Assembly (NCBI RefSeq): GCF_003148765.1
Contig: NZ_QGGV01000007.1
Location: forward strand, 124,001 to 188,000
Reading direction: 5' to 3'
DNA length: 64,000 bases
Origin: Silicimonas algicola
GTDB lineage: Bacteria > Pseudomonadota > Alphaproteobacteria > Rhodobacterales > Rhodobacteraceae
Part shown: positions 17,305 to 25,759 of the stretch, piece after piece
Layout of the letters: each line of letters begins with the position of its first letter
Position numbering within the stretch: position 1 is the stretch's first letter
Position numbers and translations under genes: made by a program
Notes under the pieces: model-generated
Told to the model about the DNA's origin: nothing
Seen by the model: the letters and a program-made list of their open reading frames with translations, nothing else
Database searches by the model: none

Positions 17305-17991
17305 TCAGACCACCGTGACGGTCAACTCGCCCAGCCCCTCAGCCGAAAGGACCATGACATCGCCCTTCTGCACGGCACCCACGCCCGAGGGCGTGCCGGA
17401 CAGGATCACGTCGCCAGCGGCCAGTTCGAAGTAGTCGGAGAGGTAGGAGATCATTTCCGGCACCTTCCAGATCATCTGGTTGAGGTCGCCGGTCTGGCGC
17501 GTCTCGCCGTTGACGGTGAGCGAAATCGCGCCGTGGTCGGGGTGCCCGATCTCGGACGCCGGATGGACCGGACCCACGGGCGCGGACCGCTCGAACGCCT
17601 TGCCGATCTCCCACGGACGGCCTGCCTTCTTCTGCTCGCCCTGAAGGTCTCGCCGCGTCATGTCGAGAGCGAGGGCATAGCCGTAGACGTGATCGAGCGC
17701 CTTCTCGACAGGGATGTTCGTGCCGCCGGACTTCAACATTACGGCGATCTCGGCCTCGTGGTGGACGTCGGAGGACTTGTCGGGATAGGGAAACTGGCCC
17801 GTGGCATCGAGGTTGTTCGGGTTCTTCTGGAAGAAGAACGGCGCTTCACGGTCCGGGTCGCCCCCCATCTCGACGGTATGCGCGGCATAGTTCCGGCCGA
17901 TGCAGTAGACCCGGCGCACCGGATAGACCTTGTCCGATCCCGCGACCGGGATGGTGACGGGTTTCGGTGCCTCGATGGCGTAGTCGCTCAT
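17305..17991 (-). CDS. Fumarylacetoacetate hydrolase family protein
   Basis: A 228-residue enzyme of the FAH superfamily, metal-dependent hydrolases, hydratases or decarboxylases of oxo-acids such as fumarylpyruvate and acylpyruvates. YCIGRNYAAHTVEMG, the metal-ligand segment HHEAEIAVML with conserved Glu, LALDMTRRDLQ and DVILSGTPSGVGAVQKGD are clear. It matches the short single-domain acylpyruvase type. ATG 17991 is selected over longer starts because GGAGGGAAAGG precedes it. It is divergent from a FadR-type regulator with an operator in between, so it probably answers to that regulator. The substrate may be what the adjacent ABC importer brings in; this is inferred. Confidence 0.9.
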   Translation of the reverse strand: MSDYAIEAPKPVTIPVAGSDKVYPVRRVYCIGRNYAAHTVEMGGDPDREAPFFFQKNPNNLDATGQFPYPDKSSDVHHEAEIAVMLKSGGTNIPVEKALDHVYGYALALDMTRRDLQGEQKKAGRPWEIGKAFERSAPVGPVHPASEIGHPDHGAISLTVNGETRQTGDLNQMIWKVPEMISYLSDYFELAAGDVILSGTPSGVGAVQKGDVMVLSAEGLGELTVTVV

Positions 17992-18045
17992 GGTTTGTCC
18001 TTTCCCTCCATGTGGCAGCAGGACTGACCGATAGCAGATCAATCC

Positions 18046-18146
18046 CAACCAATTCCGACGTTTCGCGCTCCGATCAACCAAATTGCTTGCACGGTATCCG
18101 CGATTGGAGCAATCTATCCCCGAAATGAGAGAATTGGTCAACCAAT
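18046..18146. promoter_or_regulatory. FadR-type operator region between divergent genes
   Basis: A perfect interrupted palindrome ATTGGT-CA-ACCAAT at 18133-18146 fits the TGGT-NN-ACCA operators known for FadR-type GntR regulators. CAACCAATT (18046-18054) and TCAACCAA (18074-18081) repeat the right half-site, and GATTG-GAG-CAATC lies at 18102-18114. The region separates the FAH gene and the regulator, so autoregulation and control of both directions are likely. Confidence 0.6.
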
Positions 18147-18163
18147 ACTGGGACGCTTCCGAC

Positions 18164-18847
18164 ATGGCGCCGCCGACCGTCCCCGAGGGGGCGGCGCGGG
18201 ACCGGGTGCGGGCTTTCATCACCGACGGCGGCTATCACCCCGGCGACCGGCTGCCGGCCGAGCGCGAGCTGGTGACCCGTCTCGGCATGACGCGGAACAC
18301 GCTTCGCAAGGCGCTTGAAACGCTCGAGCGCGAGGGCGCGATCTGGCGTCACGTCGGCAAGGGCACCTTCGTGTCGGCCATCGGATCGGGTGCGCCCGTC
18401 GCCAGCGTGATCGACCTTGCCCGCCAGGTGTCGCCGCTTCACATGATGCGCGCCCGGATCGCCCTGGAGCCCGCCATCGCGCGCGAGGCTGCCATCAACG
18501 CCTCGGATGCGGGGATCGCCCGGATCGCCGAAGCGCGCGACAAGGCCGTCGCAGCCGAAAGCTGGGACGTTTACGAGGCGTGGGACGTCAGCCTGCACCG
18601 CCTCATCGCCGAATCCACCGGGAACGCGCTGCTGCTCGCGCTTTTCGACCAGTTGAACCAGGTCCGCCGCGCGGTGGCCTGGGACACGGTCGTCCGCGCG
18701 TCCGACCGCCCTGCCCCGAGCCATACCAGTTTCGCCGAGCATGACCGGATCGTCCAGGCGATCCGCTCGCGCAATGCCACCGAGGCACATGCCGCCATGC
18801 GCGCGCACCTCGGATCGGTGTCGGCACGCCTGTTCGGAGACCACTGA
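18164..18847 (+). CDS. GntR/FadR-family transcriptional regulator
   Basis: A 227-residue regulator with an N-terminal winged helix (HPGDRLPAERELVTRLGMTR, then NTLRKALETLEREG and VGKGTFV) and a helical C-terminal FCD ligand domain with metal-type residues (YEAWDVSLHRLIAESTGN, HDRIVQAIRSRNATEAHAAM). FCD regulators bind small organic acids and release DNA. ATG 18164 is preferred because it leaves the palindromic operator upstream; ATG 18125 would put the operator inside the gene and has no ribosome site. It precedes the ABC importer genes and is divergent from the FAH enzyme, so these are its probable targets. Confidence 0.88.
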   Translation: MAPPTVPEGAARDRVRAFITDGGYHPGDRLPAERELVTRLGMTRNTLRKALETLEREGAIWRHVGKGTFVSAIGSGAPVASVIDLARQVSPLHMMRARIALEPAIAREAAINASDAGIARIAEARDKAVAAESWDVYEAWDVSLHRLIAESTGNALLLALFDQLNQVRRAVAWDTVVRASDRPAPSHTSFAEHDRIVQAIRSRNATEAHAAMRAHLGSVSARLFGDH

Positions 18848-18899
18848 CCCGAAACCCGAAGACCGAACGACCCAACAACGAACCTGAATGGGGGGAGAC

Positions 18900-19871
18900 A
18901 TGACCGTTATAGGATTTCTGAAGAAGACCGTCGCCGTGCCGGTGGCGCTTGCGATGACCCTGGGCATGGCCCAGGCCGACACGATACGGATCGCGCTCGC
19001 CGAGACGCCGTCCGACGAGATGGCCGCCTTCTTCGTGGCGCTCGAGCGCGCGAAGGCCAATGGCCTCGACTACGAATGGACCGCCTTCTCGGACGAAGAG
19101 CTGGCGATCCAGGCCGTTCTGTCCGGCCAGATGGACATCGGCTTCGGCACGCCCTACGCGGCGATGCAGAAGTCGAAGGCGCCGCTGCGGATCATCTTCC
19201 AGCTCTCGAAGCTGAAGTTCTTCCCGGTGACTTCGAAGAAGTACGAAACGCTTGCCGACCTGGACGGCGAGCCTATCCTTCTGCACTCGCGCGGGGGCGG
19301 CACGGACTCGATCGCCAACGTGATCGAGGAGAAGGTCGGCATGAAGTTCGGCGAACGCTCCTATGTTCCGGGATCGTCGAACCGCGTCGTGGCGCTGGTC
19401 GCCGGACAGGCCGAGGCGACCATCCTCGATCTGTCGAACACCAACAAGATCATGGAACAGCACCCCGACATGTTCAACGTGCTGGAGATGTTCGAGGTCG
19501 AGGCATCCGACGAGGCGCTCTTCGCGAATCTCGATTGGATCCAGGCCAACGAAGAGGACGTACAGATCTTCGTCGACGCGCTCTACACGACCTGGCGCGA
19601 CATGAACGCCGATCCGACGATTATCTCGAAGGAGACGAACCCGGACGGCCCGATCGGCCAGCTTCCGCCCGAGATCCTGGGTAGCCTCGACGACTTCTAT
19701 ACCGCGGCCGTGAAAGGAGGTCTCTACGACCCCGAAGGCGGTGGCATGAAGGCCGCTCAGGCAGACATGGAGTGGTACAGCGAAGCCGGCCAGCTTGAAG
19801 GCGACCCGGCGTCGCTCAACATCGACGACTTCTGGTACATGGCGCCGCTCGAGGCGGCCAAGGCGAAGTAA
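18900..19871 (+). CDS. NitT/Tau-type ABC transporter substrate-binding protein
   Basis: A 323-residue periplasmic binding protein with a Sec signal peptide (TVIGFLKKTVAVPVALAMTL, cleavage near AQA-D). The fold of the nitrate/sulfonate/taurine group is suggested by FSDEELAIQAVLSGQMDIGF, the start of the second lobe RVVALVAGQAEATILDLSN and the length. The ligand is unknown. ATG 18900 follows GGGGGGAG closely; the earlier ATG 18888 lies before that site. A hairpin separates it from the permease, as seen in three other importers here. It follows the GntR regulator by 52 bp in what is probably one transcript. Confidence 0.88.
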   Translation: MTVIGFLKKTVAVPVALAMTLGMAQADTIRIALAETPSDEMAAFFVALERAKANGLDYEWTAFSDEELAIQAVLSGQMDIGFGTPYAAMQKSKAPLRIIFQLSKLKFFPVTSKKYETLADLDGEPILLHSRGGGTDSIANVIEEKVGMKFGERSYVPGSSNRVVALVAGQAEATILDLSNTNKIMEQHPDMFNVLEMFEVEASDEALFANLDWIQANEEDVQIFVDALYTTWRDMNADPTIISKETNPDGPIGQLPPEILGSLDDFYTAAVKGGLYDPEGGGMKAAQADMEWYSEAGQLEGDPASLNIDDFWYMAPLEAAKAK

Positions 19872-19881
19872 TCCAGCCTTG

Positions 19882-19907
19882 GGGCGGCCCGGCTGACCGG
19901 GCCGCCC
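19882..19907 (+). terminator. Hairpin between binding-protein and permease genes
   Basis: GGGCGGCCCGG (19882-19892) and CCGGGCCGCCC (19897-19907) with loop CTGA are followed by TTT. It lies 10 bp after the binding-protein stop codon and 22 bp before the permease start. It is likely a partial terminator or mRNA-stabilising stem that raises binding-protein yield. Confidence 0.65.
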
Positions 19908-19929
19908 TTTCCCCTGAACGAGAGTCTCA

Positions 19930-20799
19930 ATGACCGACCAAAGCCAACGCACATTGGCGACCGCCGCAAGTCAGGGACGGCCGCCTCTCACAAAACCCGC
20001 CCGCCGCGACTTCTTCGGCCGATTGACCCCGGCCCTGGTGAAGCACCGGCCGCTGGTCCTGAAGCTGGTTTCTGCCGCCGTGGTCTTTGGCGCGTGGGAA
20101 ATCGCGGGCCGGATTCCGGTCAGCTATGCCTTCCCGACTTTCATCGAGTCCATGGCGGCGCTCTGGTCCATGACCGTCGACGGCTCGCTCTTCGTCGCCT
20201 ACGGCGAAACGCTGAAGCCCCTTGTCGTGGGCATTCTCATCTCGACGTTCATCGGCGTCGCGGTCGGCATGTGGATCGGCCTCGCAAAATGGGCCGACTG
20301 GCTCTTTTCGCCGATCTTCATCGTCATGCAGGCCGCGCCGCTCGCCGCCCTGATCCCGCTTCTGGTGATGATCTACGGCATCGGGCTGACGTCAAAGGTC
20401 TTCGTCGTCTGCATCATGGCGATGCCCGTCATCGTCCTGAACACCGCAGGCGCGGTGCGGAACACGCCATCGAGCTTCATCGAGATGGGCCAGTCGTTCC
20501 TTGCCAGCCGCGCCGAGGTAATCGGCAAGATCATCCTGCCCGCCGCCTCGCCCGTCATCTTCTCGGGCCTGCGTCTCGGCGTCTCGGCGGGCTTCATCGG
20601 CGCCATCCTCGCCGAACTCAAGATCACGCCGACGGGTGTCGGCGACATCATCAGCTACAGCCGCTCGGTCGCGGACTACGCGAGCATGTATGCGGCCATC
20701 TTCTCGATCATCGTACTTGCGGTCGTGTTCCTGAACCTGCTCGAGCGGATCGAACTCACACTCTTCGAAGGAAACGCCCGTGGCTATGCCTCAGACTAA
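19930..20799 (+). CDS. ABC transporter permease (NitT/Tau type)
   Basis: A 289-residue inner-membrane permease with a charged N-terminus of about 40 residues and about six hydrophobic segments. The EAA-loop region is SSFIEMGQSFLASRAEVIGK, followed by IILPAASPVIFSGLRLGVS, the SsuC/TauC pattern that contacts the ATPase. It overlaps the ATPase gene by 20 bp. A second permease follows the ATPase, so the membrane part is probably a heterodimer of this and the 21579 protein. Substrate unknown. Confidence 0.9.
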   Translation: MTDQSQRTLATAASQGRPPLTKPARRDFFGRLTPALVKHRPLVLKLVSAAVVFGAWEIAGRIPVSYAFPTFIESMAALWSMTVDGSLFVAYGETLKPLVVGILISTFIGVAVGMWIGLAKWADWLFSPIFIVMQAAPLAALIPLLVMIYGIGLTSKVFVVCIMAMPVIVLNTAGAVRNTPSSFIEMGQSFLASRAEVIGKIILPAASPVIFSGLRLGVSAGFIGAILAELKITPTGVGDIISYSRSVADYASMYAAIFSIIVLAVVFLNLLERIELTLFEGNARGYASD

Positions 20800-21574
20800 G
20801 CCGGCCCCCGTGGCCACGACCGACATCGCCGTCTCGGCCCGGAGCGTGTCGAAGACCTACGGCGAGACCGAGGCGCTGCGCGACATGACGATCGAGTTTC
20901 CGCGCGGGCAGCTCACCTCGCTGCTCGGGCCCTCGGGCTGCGGCAAGACCACGCTTCTGAAGATCATCGCGGGTCTCCTGGAGCCGAACTCGGGCACCAT
21001 CGAGGTCAACGGCAAGCCCGTCACGGGCCCCGGCGAGGACCGCGCCTTCGTCTTCCAGGACTTCGCGCTTCTGCCCTGGGCCAGCGTGATGCGGAACGTG
21101 GCGTTCGGTCTCGAGCTTCGCGGCGTCGCCAAGTCCGAGCGTGAGGCGATCGCGGCGAAGTACATCGCCGACGTGGGTCTCAAGGGCTTCGAGAAGAGCT
21201 TTCCCCACGAGCTGTCGGGGGGCATGCGCCAGCGCGTCGGCCTTGCGCGCGCGCTTTCGGTAAATGCCGACGTGCTTCTGATGGACGAGCCCTTCTCGGC
21301 CGTCGACGAGCAGACCCGTCGCAAGTTCCAGGAAGACCTCCTGTCGCTGGTCCAGAACGAGAACAAGACCTTCATCTTCGTCACCCACTCGATCGAGGAG
21401 GCGGTCTACGTCTCCGACCAGATCGCACTCCTCCTGCCCCGCCCGAGCCGCGTGTCCGAAATCATCCGCCCGTCGGGGCTTCGGATGAAGGATGTCGACA
21501 ACATCCGCCGCGATCCCGAGTACCTCGACACCGTGGATCGCATCTGGGCGCTGCTCAGAAGCTACGTGGAATAG
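20780..21574 (+). CDS. ABC transporter ATP-binding protein (NitT/Tau type)
   Basis: A 264-residue ATPase with Walker A GPSGCGKTT, Q-loop FVFQDFALLPWASV, signature LSGGMRQRVGLARAL, Walker B DVLLMDEPFSAVD and the H-loop histidine in FVTHSIEEAVYVS. It is closest to SsuB/TauB-like proteins. The start is GTG at 20780, preceded by AAGGAA and inside the end of the permease gene; ATG 20786 is the alternative. The Walker B Phe and the switch are intact, so it should be active. It powers the permeases on both sides. Confidence 0.93.
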   Translation: MAMPQTKPAPVATTDIAVSARSVSKTYGETEALRDMTIEFPRGQLTSLLGPSGCGKTTLLKIIAGLLEPNSGTIEVNGKPVTGPGEDRAFVFQDFALLPWASVMRNVAFGLELRGVAKSEREAIAAKYIADVGLKGFEKSFPHELSGGMRQRVGLARALSVNADVLLMDEPFSAVDEQTRRKFQEDLLSLVQNENKTFIFVTHSIEEAVYVSDQIALLLPRPSRVSEIIRPSGLRMKDVDNIRRDPEYLDTVDRIWALLRSYVE

Positions 21575-21578
21575 GCCG

Positions 21579-22331
21579 ATGACCCTTTACGGATACCGTC
21601 TGCCCGCGATGTCGTCGCTGATCCTCTGGGGCCTCCTGTGGGAGGCGATAGGCCAGATGGAGGTGAGCTTCTTCGTGCCGCCCCTGTCGGAAGTCATCGT
21701 GACGCTTTTTGAGGTGGTCCAGACCTCCGCCTTTCAGAAGGCGCTTTGGGAGACCGCCTACGCCTTCCTGGCCGGCGTCTTCTTCTCGATCGTCATCGGG
21801 ATTCCCACCGGGATCCTCATGGGCAAGAACCGCCTGATCGACGAGCTTCTGCTGCCTTGGGTCAACATCTTCCTCTCGGTGCCACTGACCGCGCTGGTCC
21901 CCGTCCTGATGGTGCTCTTCGGCTTCGGCATGACGTCCATCATCATCACGACGACGCTCTTCGCGATCTGGATCATCATCCTGAACGCCCGCGTCGGTGT
22001 CATGCAGATCAACCGCTCGCTGGTCGACATGGCTCGGTCGTTCGGAGCGTCGCCCTGGGACGCCTTCGTCAAGATCTACTTCTGGGCCGCGCTGCCCGAG
22101 ATCCTGGGCGGCGTGCGCATAGGCATCATCCGGGCGGTCAAGGGCGTCATCATCGGGCAGCTCCTGATCTCGATCGTGGGCTTCGGGGCGCTGTTCGAGC
22201 TCTATTCGAACAACTTCCTGATGTCGCACTTCTGGGCTGTCCTGCTTGTGCTCTTCGCGCTGGCCTTCTCGATCTCCGAGCTTCTCGCCATGCTCGAGCG
22301 CCGCGTCGCCTACTACGCCGCCAAGCGCTGA
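21579..22331 (+). CDS. ABC transporter permease (NitT/Tau type), second
   Basis: A 250-residue permease with about six membrane segments. The EAA-loop motif is INRSLVDMARSFGASPWDAF, then VKIYFWAALPEILGGVRIGI. ATG 21579 begins four bases after the ATPase stop and gives the usual length; a longer frame would run into the ATPase gene. It is the last gene of the importer and ends at a strong terminator. It is divergent in sequence from the first permease of the operon, which suggests a two-subunit pore. Confidence 0.9.
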   Translation: MTLYGYRLPAMSSLILWGLLWEAIGQMEVSFFVPPLSEVIVTLFEVVQTSAFQKALWETAYAFLAGVFFSIVIGIPTGILMGKNRLIDELLLPWVNIFLSVPLTALVPVLMVLFGFGMTSIIITTTLFAIWIIILNARVGVMQINRSLVDMARSFGASPWDAFVKIYFWAALPEILGGVRIGIIRAVKGVIIGQLLISIVGFGALFELYSNNFLMSHFWAVLLVLFALAFSISELLAMLERRVAYYAAKR

Positions 22332-22336
22332 AACGA

Positions 22337-22362
22337 AAAGGGCCCGCCAAGGCGGGCCCTTT
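22337..22362. terminator. Two-way rho-independent terminator
   Basis: AAAGGGCCCGCC (22337-22348) pairs perfectly with GGCGGGCCCTTT (22351-22362). The A and T ends give a usable T-run on both strands. It lies between the convergent ABC importer and the PilJ-like gene and should stop both transcripts. Confidence 0.85.
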
Positions 22363-22380
22363 CCGTCGTTCCCGACCTGA

Positions 22381-23790
22381 TCAGAGCAGGGACTGAACGT
22401 TCACACCGAAGGTGATCGCGCCGATCAGCTCGCCCGTCGCAGGATCCTTCACCGGCATCGACACCTGGCTCTGGTAGGAGCCCGTGCTGTCGTCGAACTC
22501 CACTTCGCTGATGTGGATTTCACCCGAGCCGTTGCCGAAGGTGTCCTGCCACTTCGCCTCGTCGCCCTGCCAGTAGTCCGATGTCTCGGTGCTCTGGGCG
22601 ACGTTGAGGCCGCGGTTGTCCATCGCGAAGACCTCGGTGACGAACTGCGCGGTCTCGGACTGCTTCTGCGCAAGCCACGCAGAGGCGGGACGTGACAGGA
22701 TCCCGTCGATCAGCGGCTTCGCTTCGGCCTTGCGCTGCGCCCGCCAGTCGAGGTCGAGCTGGTCGATCTCTGCCTGGGTGAGGTTCGTGTGCTCGGCATT
22801 CTGCGCCTTGATCGCGGCGATCAGTTCTGGGTTGCTGAGCCACTGGTTGAGCTGGCTTTCGGCGTAGGCCCGAAGCGGCACGCGGTAGACGTCTTCCTGA
22901 CCCGGCGTGGCCAGCATGTAGAGCGTCACCACGTTGTCCATCCGCGTCGTGAGGTCGGCCGAGGTGACGGCGAGGTTCGCCACGTTCTCGGAGGACGGAG
23001 CGAAGCCGCCGCGGATCGCGTTCAGCGCCCCGAGCGTTTCCGTCCAGGTCGCGTTGACGGCAGCCAGCTCCTTGGCCACCGCTTCGGTCGGCGGCGGGTT
23101 TATGCCCGCGTCGACCATGCCGTTCGACAGTGCGTTGAGCGACACGGTGTAGGTGTCGAGGGTCGAACCGAGCCCTTCGACCGTCCCCATGTCCGCGGCG
23201 TTGGCCATGATGCCACAGACTTCCTTGGACATCTGGTGCGCCAACATGAGCTGGCGGCCGGCGATGTTCAGCGCCATGGCGTCGGCCTGTGTCAGCTCGT
23301 TCGGGTTCGAGTACTTTCCCGTCATGTCCGAGGCGAGGATCATCGTTGCCTGAAGAAGGTCGGCGTTGGACGAAGCGATCAGCTTGGCGCCTTCGCCGCT
23401 GTCCTGGCCCGTGACCATGGCGGACGCCGCCTTGTCGACCGGCTGCCAGAGGTCGCGCACGGCTCCGATGGATTTCTTGACGACGCCGAATTTTTCGGCA
23501 CTCGGGATGCCGAGCGCGCTGGAGCCGTCGGTGAGGCCGGCGAGGATGACGTTGAACTCGTTCTTGGCTTCGACGAGCTCGGACCGTGCGGCTTCGGGTT
23601 CGATCCCCGCTTCCAGACGGCAGCTGGCCGAGGCGACGGCCTGGGTGAGGGTCCGAAGCTTGCCCGCCAGATTGACCCGGGCTTTCGAGCCGTCGAATTC
23701 CTGGGCGAAGGCTGGTGCGGCCAGTGACAAGGCTGCGACGCTGGCGACCGCTGCTGCGATGAGCGTCCTTTTGGGCGAATGCTGTTTCAT
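22381..23790 (-). CDS. Secreted PilJ/NarX-like and PDC-like sensor-domain protein
   Basis: A 469-residue exported protein with signal peptide (AAVASVAALSLAAPAFAQ). Two alpha-helical repeats (about residues 33-170 and 170-300) have the pattern of the PilJ / NarX-type nitrate-sensing N-terminal domain, including INIAGRQ-like motifs (RVNLAGKLRTLTQAV; ALNIAGRQLMLAHQMSKEVC). The last 90 residues resemble a PDC/Cache sensor end: VFAMDNRGLNVAQS, YWQGDEAKWQDTF, DPATGELIGAITFGVNV. No membrane anchor, HAMP or signalling domain follows, so it appears to be a free periplasmic ligand-binding protein. It is last in the kinase-phosphatase block. Domain names are from recall and moderately sure. Confidence 0.65.
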   Translation of the reverse strand: MKQHSPKRTLIAAAVASVAALSLAAPAFAQEFDGSKARVNLAGKLRTLTQAVASASCRLEAGIEPEAARSELVEAKNEFNVILAGLTDGSSALGIPSAEKFGVVKKSIGAVRDLWQPVDKAASAMVTGQDSGEGAKLIASSNADLLQATMILASDMTGKYSNPNELTQADAMALNIAGRQLMLAHQMSKEVCGIMANAADMGTVEGLGSTLDTYTVSLNALSNGMVDAGINPPPTEAVAKELAAVNATWTETLGALNAIRGGFAPSSENVANLAVTSADLTTRMDNVVTLYMLATPGQEDVYRVPLRAYAESQLNQWLSNPELIAAIKAQNAEHTNLTQAEIDQLDLDWRAQRKAEAKPLIDGILSRPASAWLAQKQSETAQFVTEVFAMDNRGLNVAQSTETSDYWQGDEAKWQDTFGNGSGEIHISEVEFDDSTGSYQSQVSMPVKDPATGELIGAITFGVNVQSLL

Positions 23791-23824
23791 GTCGCGTTCC
23801 TATTCGTGGATTTTCGAAGGTGGA

Positions 23825-23855
23825 CCGGGCGCGTCGGTTGGTCTTCCGCGCCCGG
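23825..23855 (-). terminator. Hairpin between the PstS-OmpA and PilJ-like genes
   Basis: The arms CCGGGCGCG (23825-23833) and CGCGCCCGG (23847-23855) lie in the 79-bp gap after the PstS-OmpA stop codon on the minus strand. It may be a partial terminator that tunes the downstream gene. Confidence 0.5.
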
Positions 23856-23869
23856 AAGCTTGCGTCTGC

Positions 23870-25465
23870 TTACGCGTCCTTGCTGATCCACACTTCGACG
23901 CGGCGGTTCACGGCGCGACCATTTTCTGACACGTTGCAGGCCGAAGGAGACACCTCGCCATAGCCGGTCGTCTTCATGGTGATGTGGCTGAGGCGGCTGC
24001 CGGCGGCACGACGCACCTCCTGCATCACGTCGCTGGCGCGCTCTTCGGACAGTTTGCGGTTGCCTTCGAATGTGCCTACGCTGTCAGTGAACCCGACGAA
24101 GGTGATCTCGGTGCCCTGGGGGGCGGTCTCGAGGTAGGAGATCAGGCGCTCCATGTCGAGCTTGCCGCGTTCGTCCATCTTCGACGAGCCGAGACGGAAG
24201 CGGAAGGTGGTCGACAGGCGATCGTACTTGACCATGCTGTCGAACATTTCCATCGCCACCGTGCTTTCAAAGCCGGCGTCATAGGCCTCGCTCTCGGCCA
24301 GAAGCGCGGCGGCACGCTCGTCGTCGCTGGTCTGCGGGCGGCGTAGGATGCCGAGGTCGATGAAGCCCGACTTGCCGATGACACCATCGGCATCCTCGGA
24401 GATGGCGAAGTCGAGGAAGGCCTGAGCCGATTCGTCGAGGTTGTCGCCGCGGTTGTAGAGGTACATCCGGCGGTTCAGCCCGTATTCCTCGGTCTTGGCC
24501 GAGAACGCGTCGGGACGCGAGGCGATGCCGCATTCGTTGACAAGCGTGACGCCCTTCGCGCCGCGCTGGAAGGCATAGCCGACATAGCCGATGGCGTGGG
24601 GGTCGAGGTAGACGACGTTCGATACTTCCTGGTCGTCATCCGCGATGCCCTGAGGGCGGAAGACCGGCTTGTCCTGGCCTTCGTAGAGGTAGTCCATGAA
24701 GAAGTCGTAGCTGGTCGAGCCCGGCGCCTGCGCGATGACCGAAATCGGGTGATCCGATCCGCCGACGTCCTTCCAGTTCCGGAACTTGCCCGAGAAGATG
24801 CCGCGAAGCTGTTCCATCGTAAGCTCGCCGACATCGTTCGTGGGGTGGGTGATGACGACGACGCTGTCGACAGCGACGATTCGCTCCTGGTTCGGATCGA
24901 CCATGTTTCCGGCGCCAGCGGCGCGCAGCTCTTTCGCCTCGGCCGGCAGGATGCGGCGGGCGGACATGGCGATCTGGGTTTCGTTGGTCATCAGCGAGCG
25001 GAATGCGTCCTCGGATGTCGTCGAAGTCACGAGGAAGGACCCGATGTCATCGCCGAAGCCGCTGTCAGCCACCAACTTCGCGAGGCTTTGGCCCCGCACC
25101 GAGGTGTTGGTGATCTCGGCGTCCGCGTCGAGCGACGAGGCGAAGCCGGTCATCAGGAGCGGCATCATGCCGATCCCGATGACGTCCGAGCCCGAGATCA
25201 TCACGTCGGCGGCGTTGCCGGCGATCTGCGGACAGGCAGCGCCTTCGCAGCGCACCCGGCTGGCAGAAATACGAAGGTCGCCCAGCACCGTGCGGATGAT
25301 GTAGTTGTCGTCCTTGAAGTCGACGAATTCGCCGACGAGGTTGACGGTGCCGTCAGCGGATTTGAGGCTGACCTCTTCGGCGACTGCAGCCCACGGCATC
25401 ATCAGAGTACCGGCGATTGTGGCGGCGGAAACCGAAGCCTTGAAGACTTCAATCTTTTTTCCCAC
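23870..25465 (-). CDS. PstS-like binding domain fused to OmpA peptidoglycan-binding domain
   Basis: A 531-residue exported protein. After a signal peptide (ending near WAAVA-EE) there is a short domain, then a PstS-like periplasmic binding fold at about residues 110-350 (FRSLMTNETQIAMSARRILP, GIFSGKFRNWKDVGG, APGSTSYDFFMDYL, LDPHAIGYVGYAFQRGAKGV). The C-terminal 110 residues form an OmpA-like domain (FVGFTDSVGTFEGNRKLSEE, NGRAVNRRVEVWI) that holds proteins to peptidoglycan. The start is GTG 25465 with GAGGAG before it. Family members bind phosphate or similar anions, but the ligand here is unproven. It sits downstream of a kinase-phosphatase pair. Confidence 0.85.
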   Translation of the reverse strand: MGKKIEVFKASVSAATIAGTLMMPWAAVAEEVSLKSADGTVNLVGEFVDFKDDNYIIRTVLGDLRISASRVRCEGAACPQIAGNAADVMISGSDVIGIGMMPLLMTGFASSLDADAEITNTSVRGQSLAKLVADSGFGDDIGSFLVTSTTSEDAFRSLMTNETQIAMSARRILPAEAKELRAAGAGNMVDPNQERIVAVDSVVVITHPTNDVGELTMEQLRGIFSGKFRNWKDVGGSDHPISVIAQAPGSTSYDFFMDYLYEGQDKPVFRPQGIADDDQEVSNVVYLDPHAIGYVGYAFQRGAKGVTLVNECGIASRPDAFSAKTEEYGLNRRMYLYNRGDNLDESAQAFLDFAISEDADGVIGKSGFIDLGILRRPQTSDDERAAALLAESEAYDAGFESTVAMEMFDSMVKYDRLSTTFRFRLGSSKMDERGKLDMERLISYLETAPQGTEITFVGFTDSVGTFEGNRKLSEERASDVMQEVRRAAGSRLSHITMKTTGYGEVSPSACNVSENGRAVNRRVEVWISKDA

Positions 25466-25759
25466 TGGAGTTGCTCCTCATTTGGGGCCCGCGCCGCGCT
25501 CTATCTGAAACGCCGCCGCGAACGGGTGAGATGTCGGAACCGAAAACAGGGAAATCGCTAAAGATTAACGCTGGGTTTAGGTAAGGAATGGGGAATGAAT
25601 GCGGCGCGGGCTTGAAATCGACCCAGCTTTTTCATGTCCATTTTGGAAACAAAACGGCGGAAAAAGGTCAAATTGTGGCAAGAGGAACCGCAGTCGTTTT
25701 TCGCGCAAACACACCGGGCAGGTGGACCCTGCCCGGCGTGCGAAGGTGGTCGGTCGGCG
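25466..25759 (-). promoter_or_regulatory. 294-bp gap: terminator plus AT-richer probable promoter
   Basis: No gene is seen. A stem CCGGGCAGG (25714-25722) with CCTGCCCGG (25728-25736) follows the phosphatase stop codon and probably ends the kinase-phosphatase transcript. The rest is richer in A and T than its surroundings (about 25540-25700) and likely holds the promoter of the PstS-OmpA gene. I could not fix a -35/-10 pair. Confidence 0.45.

Noticed and set aside
15868-18027. Long plus-strand open frame opposite icd and the FAH-family gene
   Set aside because: Antisense shadow with low-complexity Arg/Gly/Val sequence.
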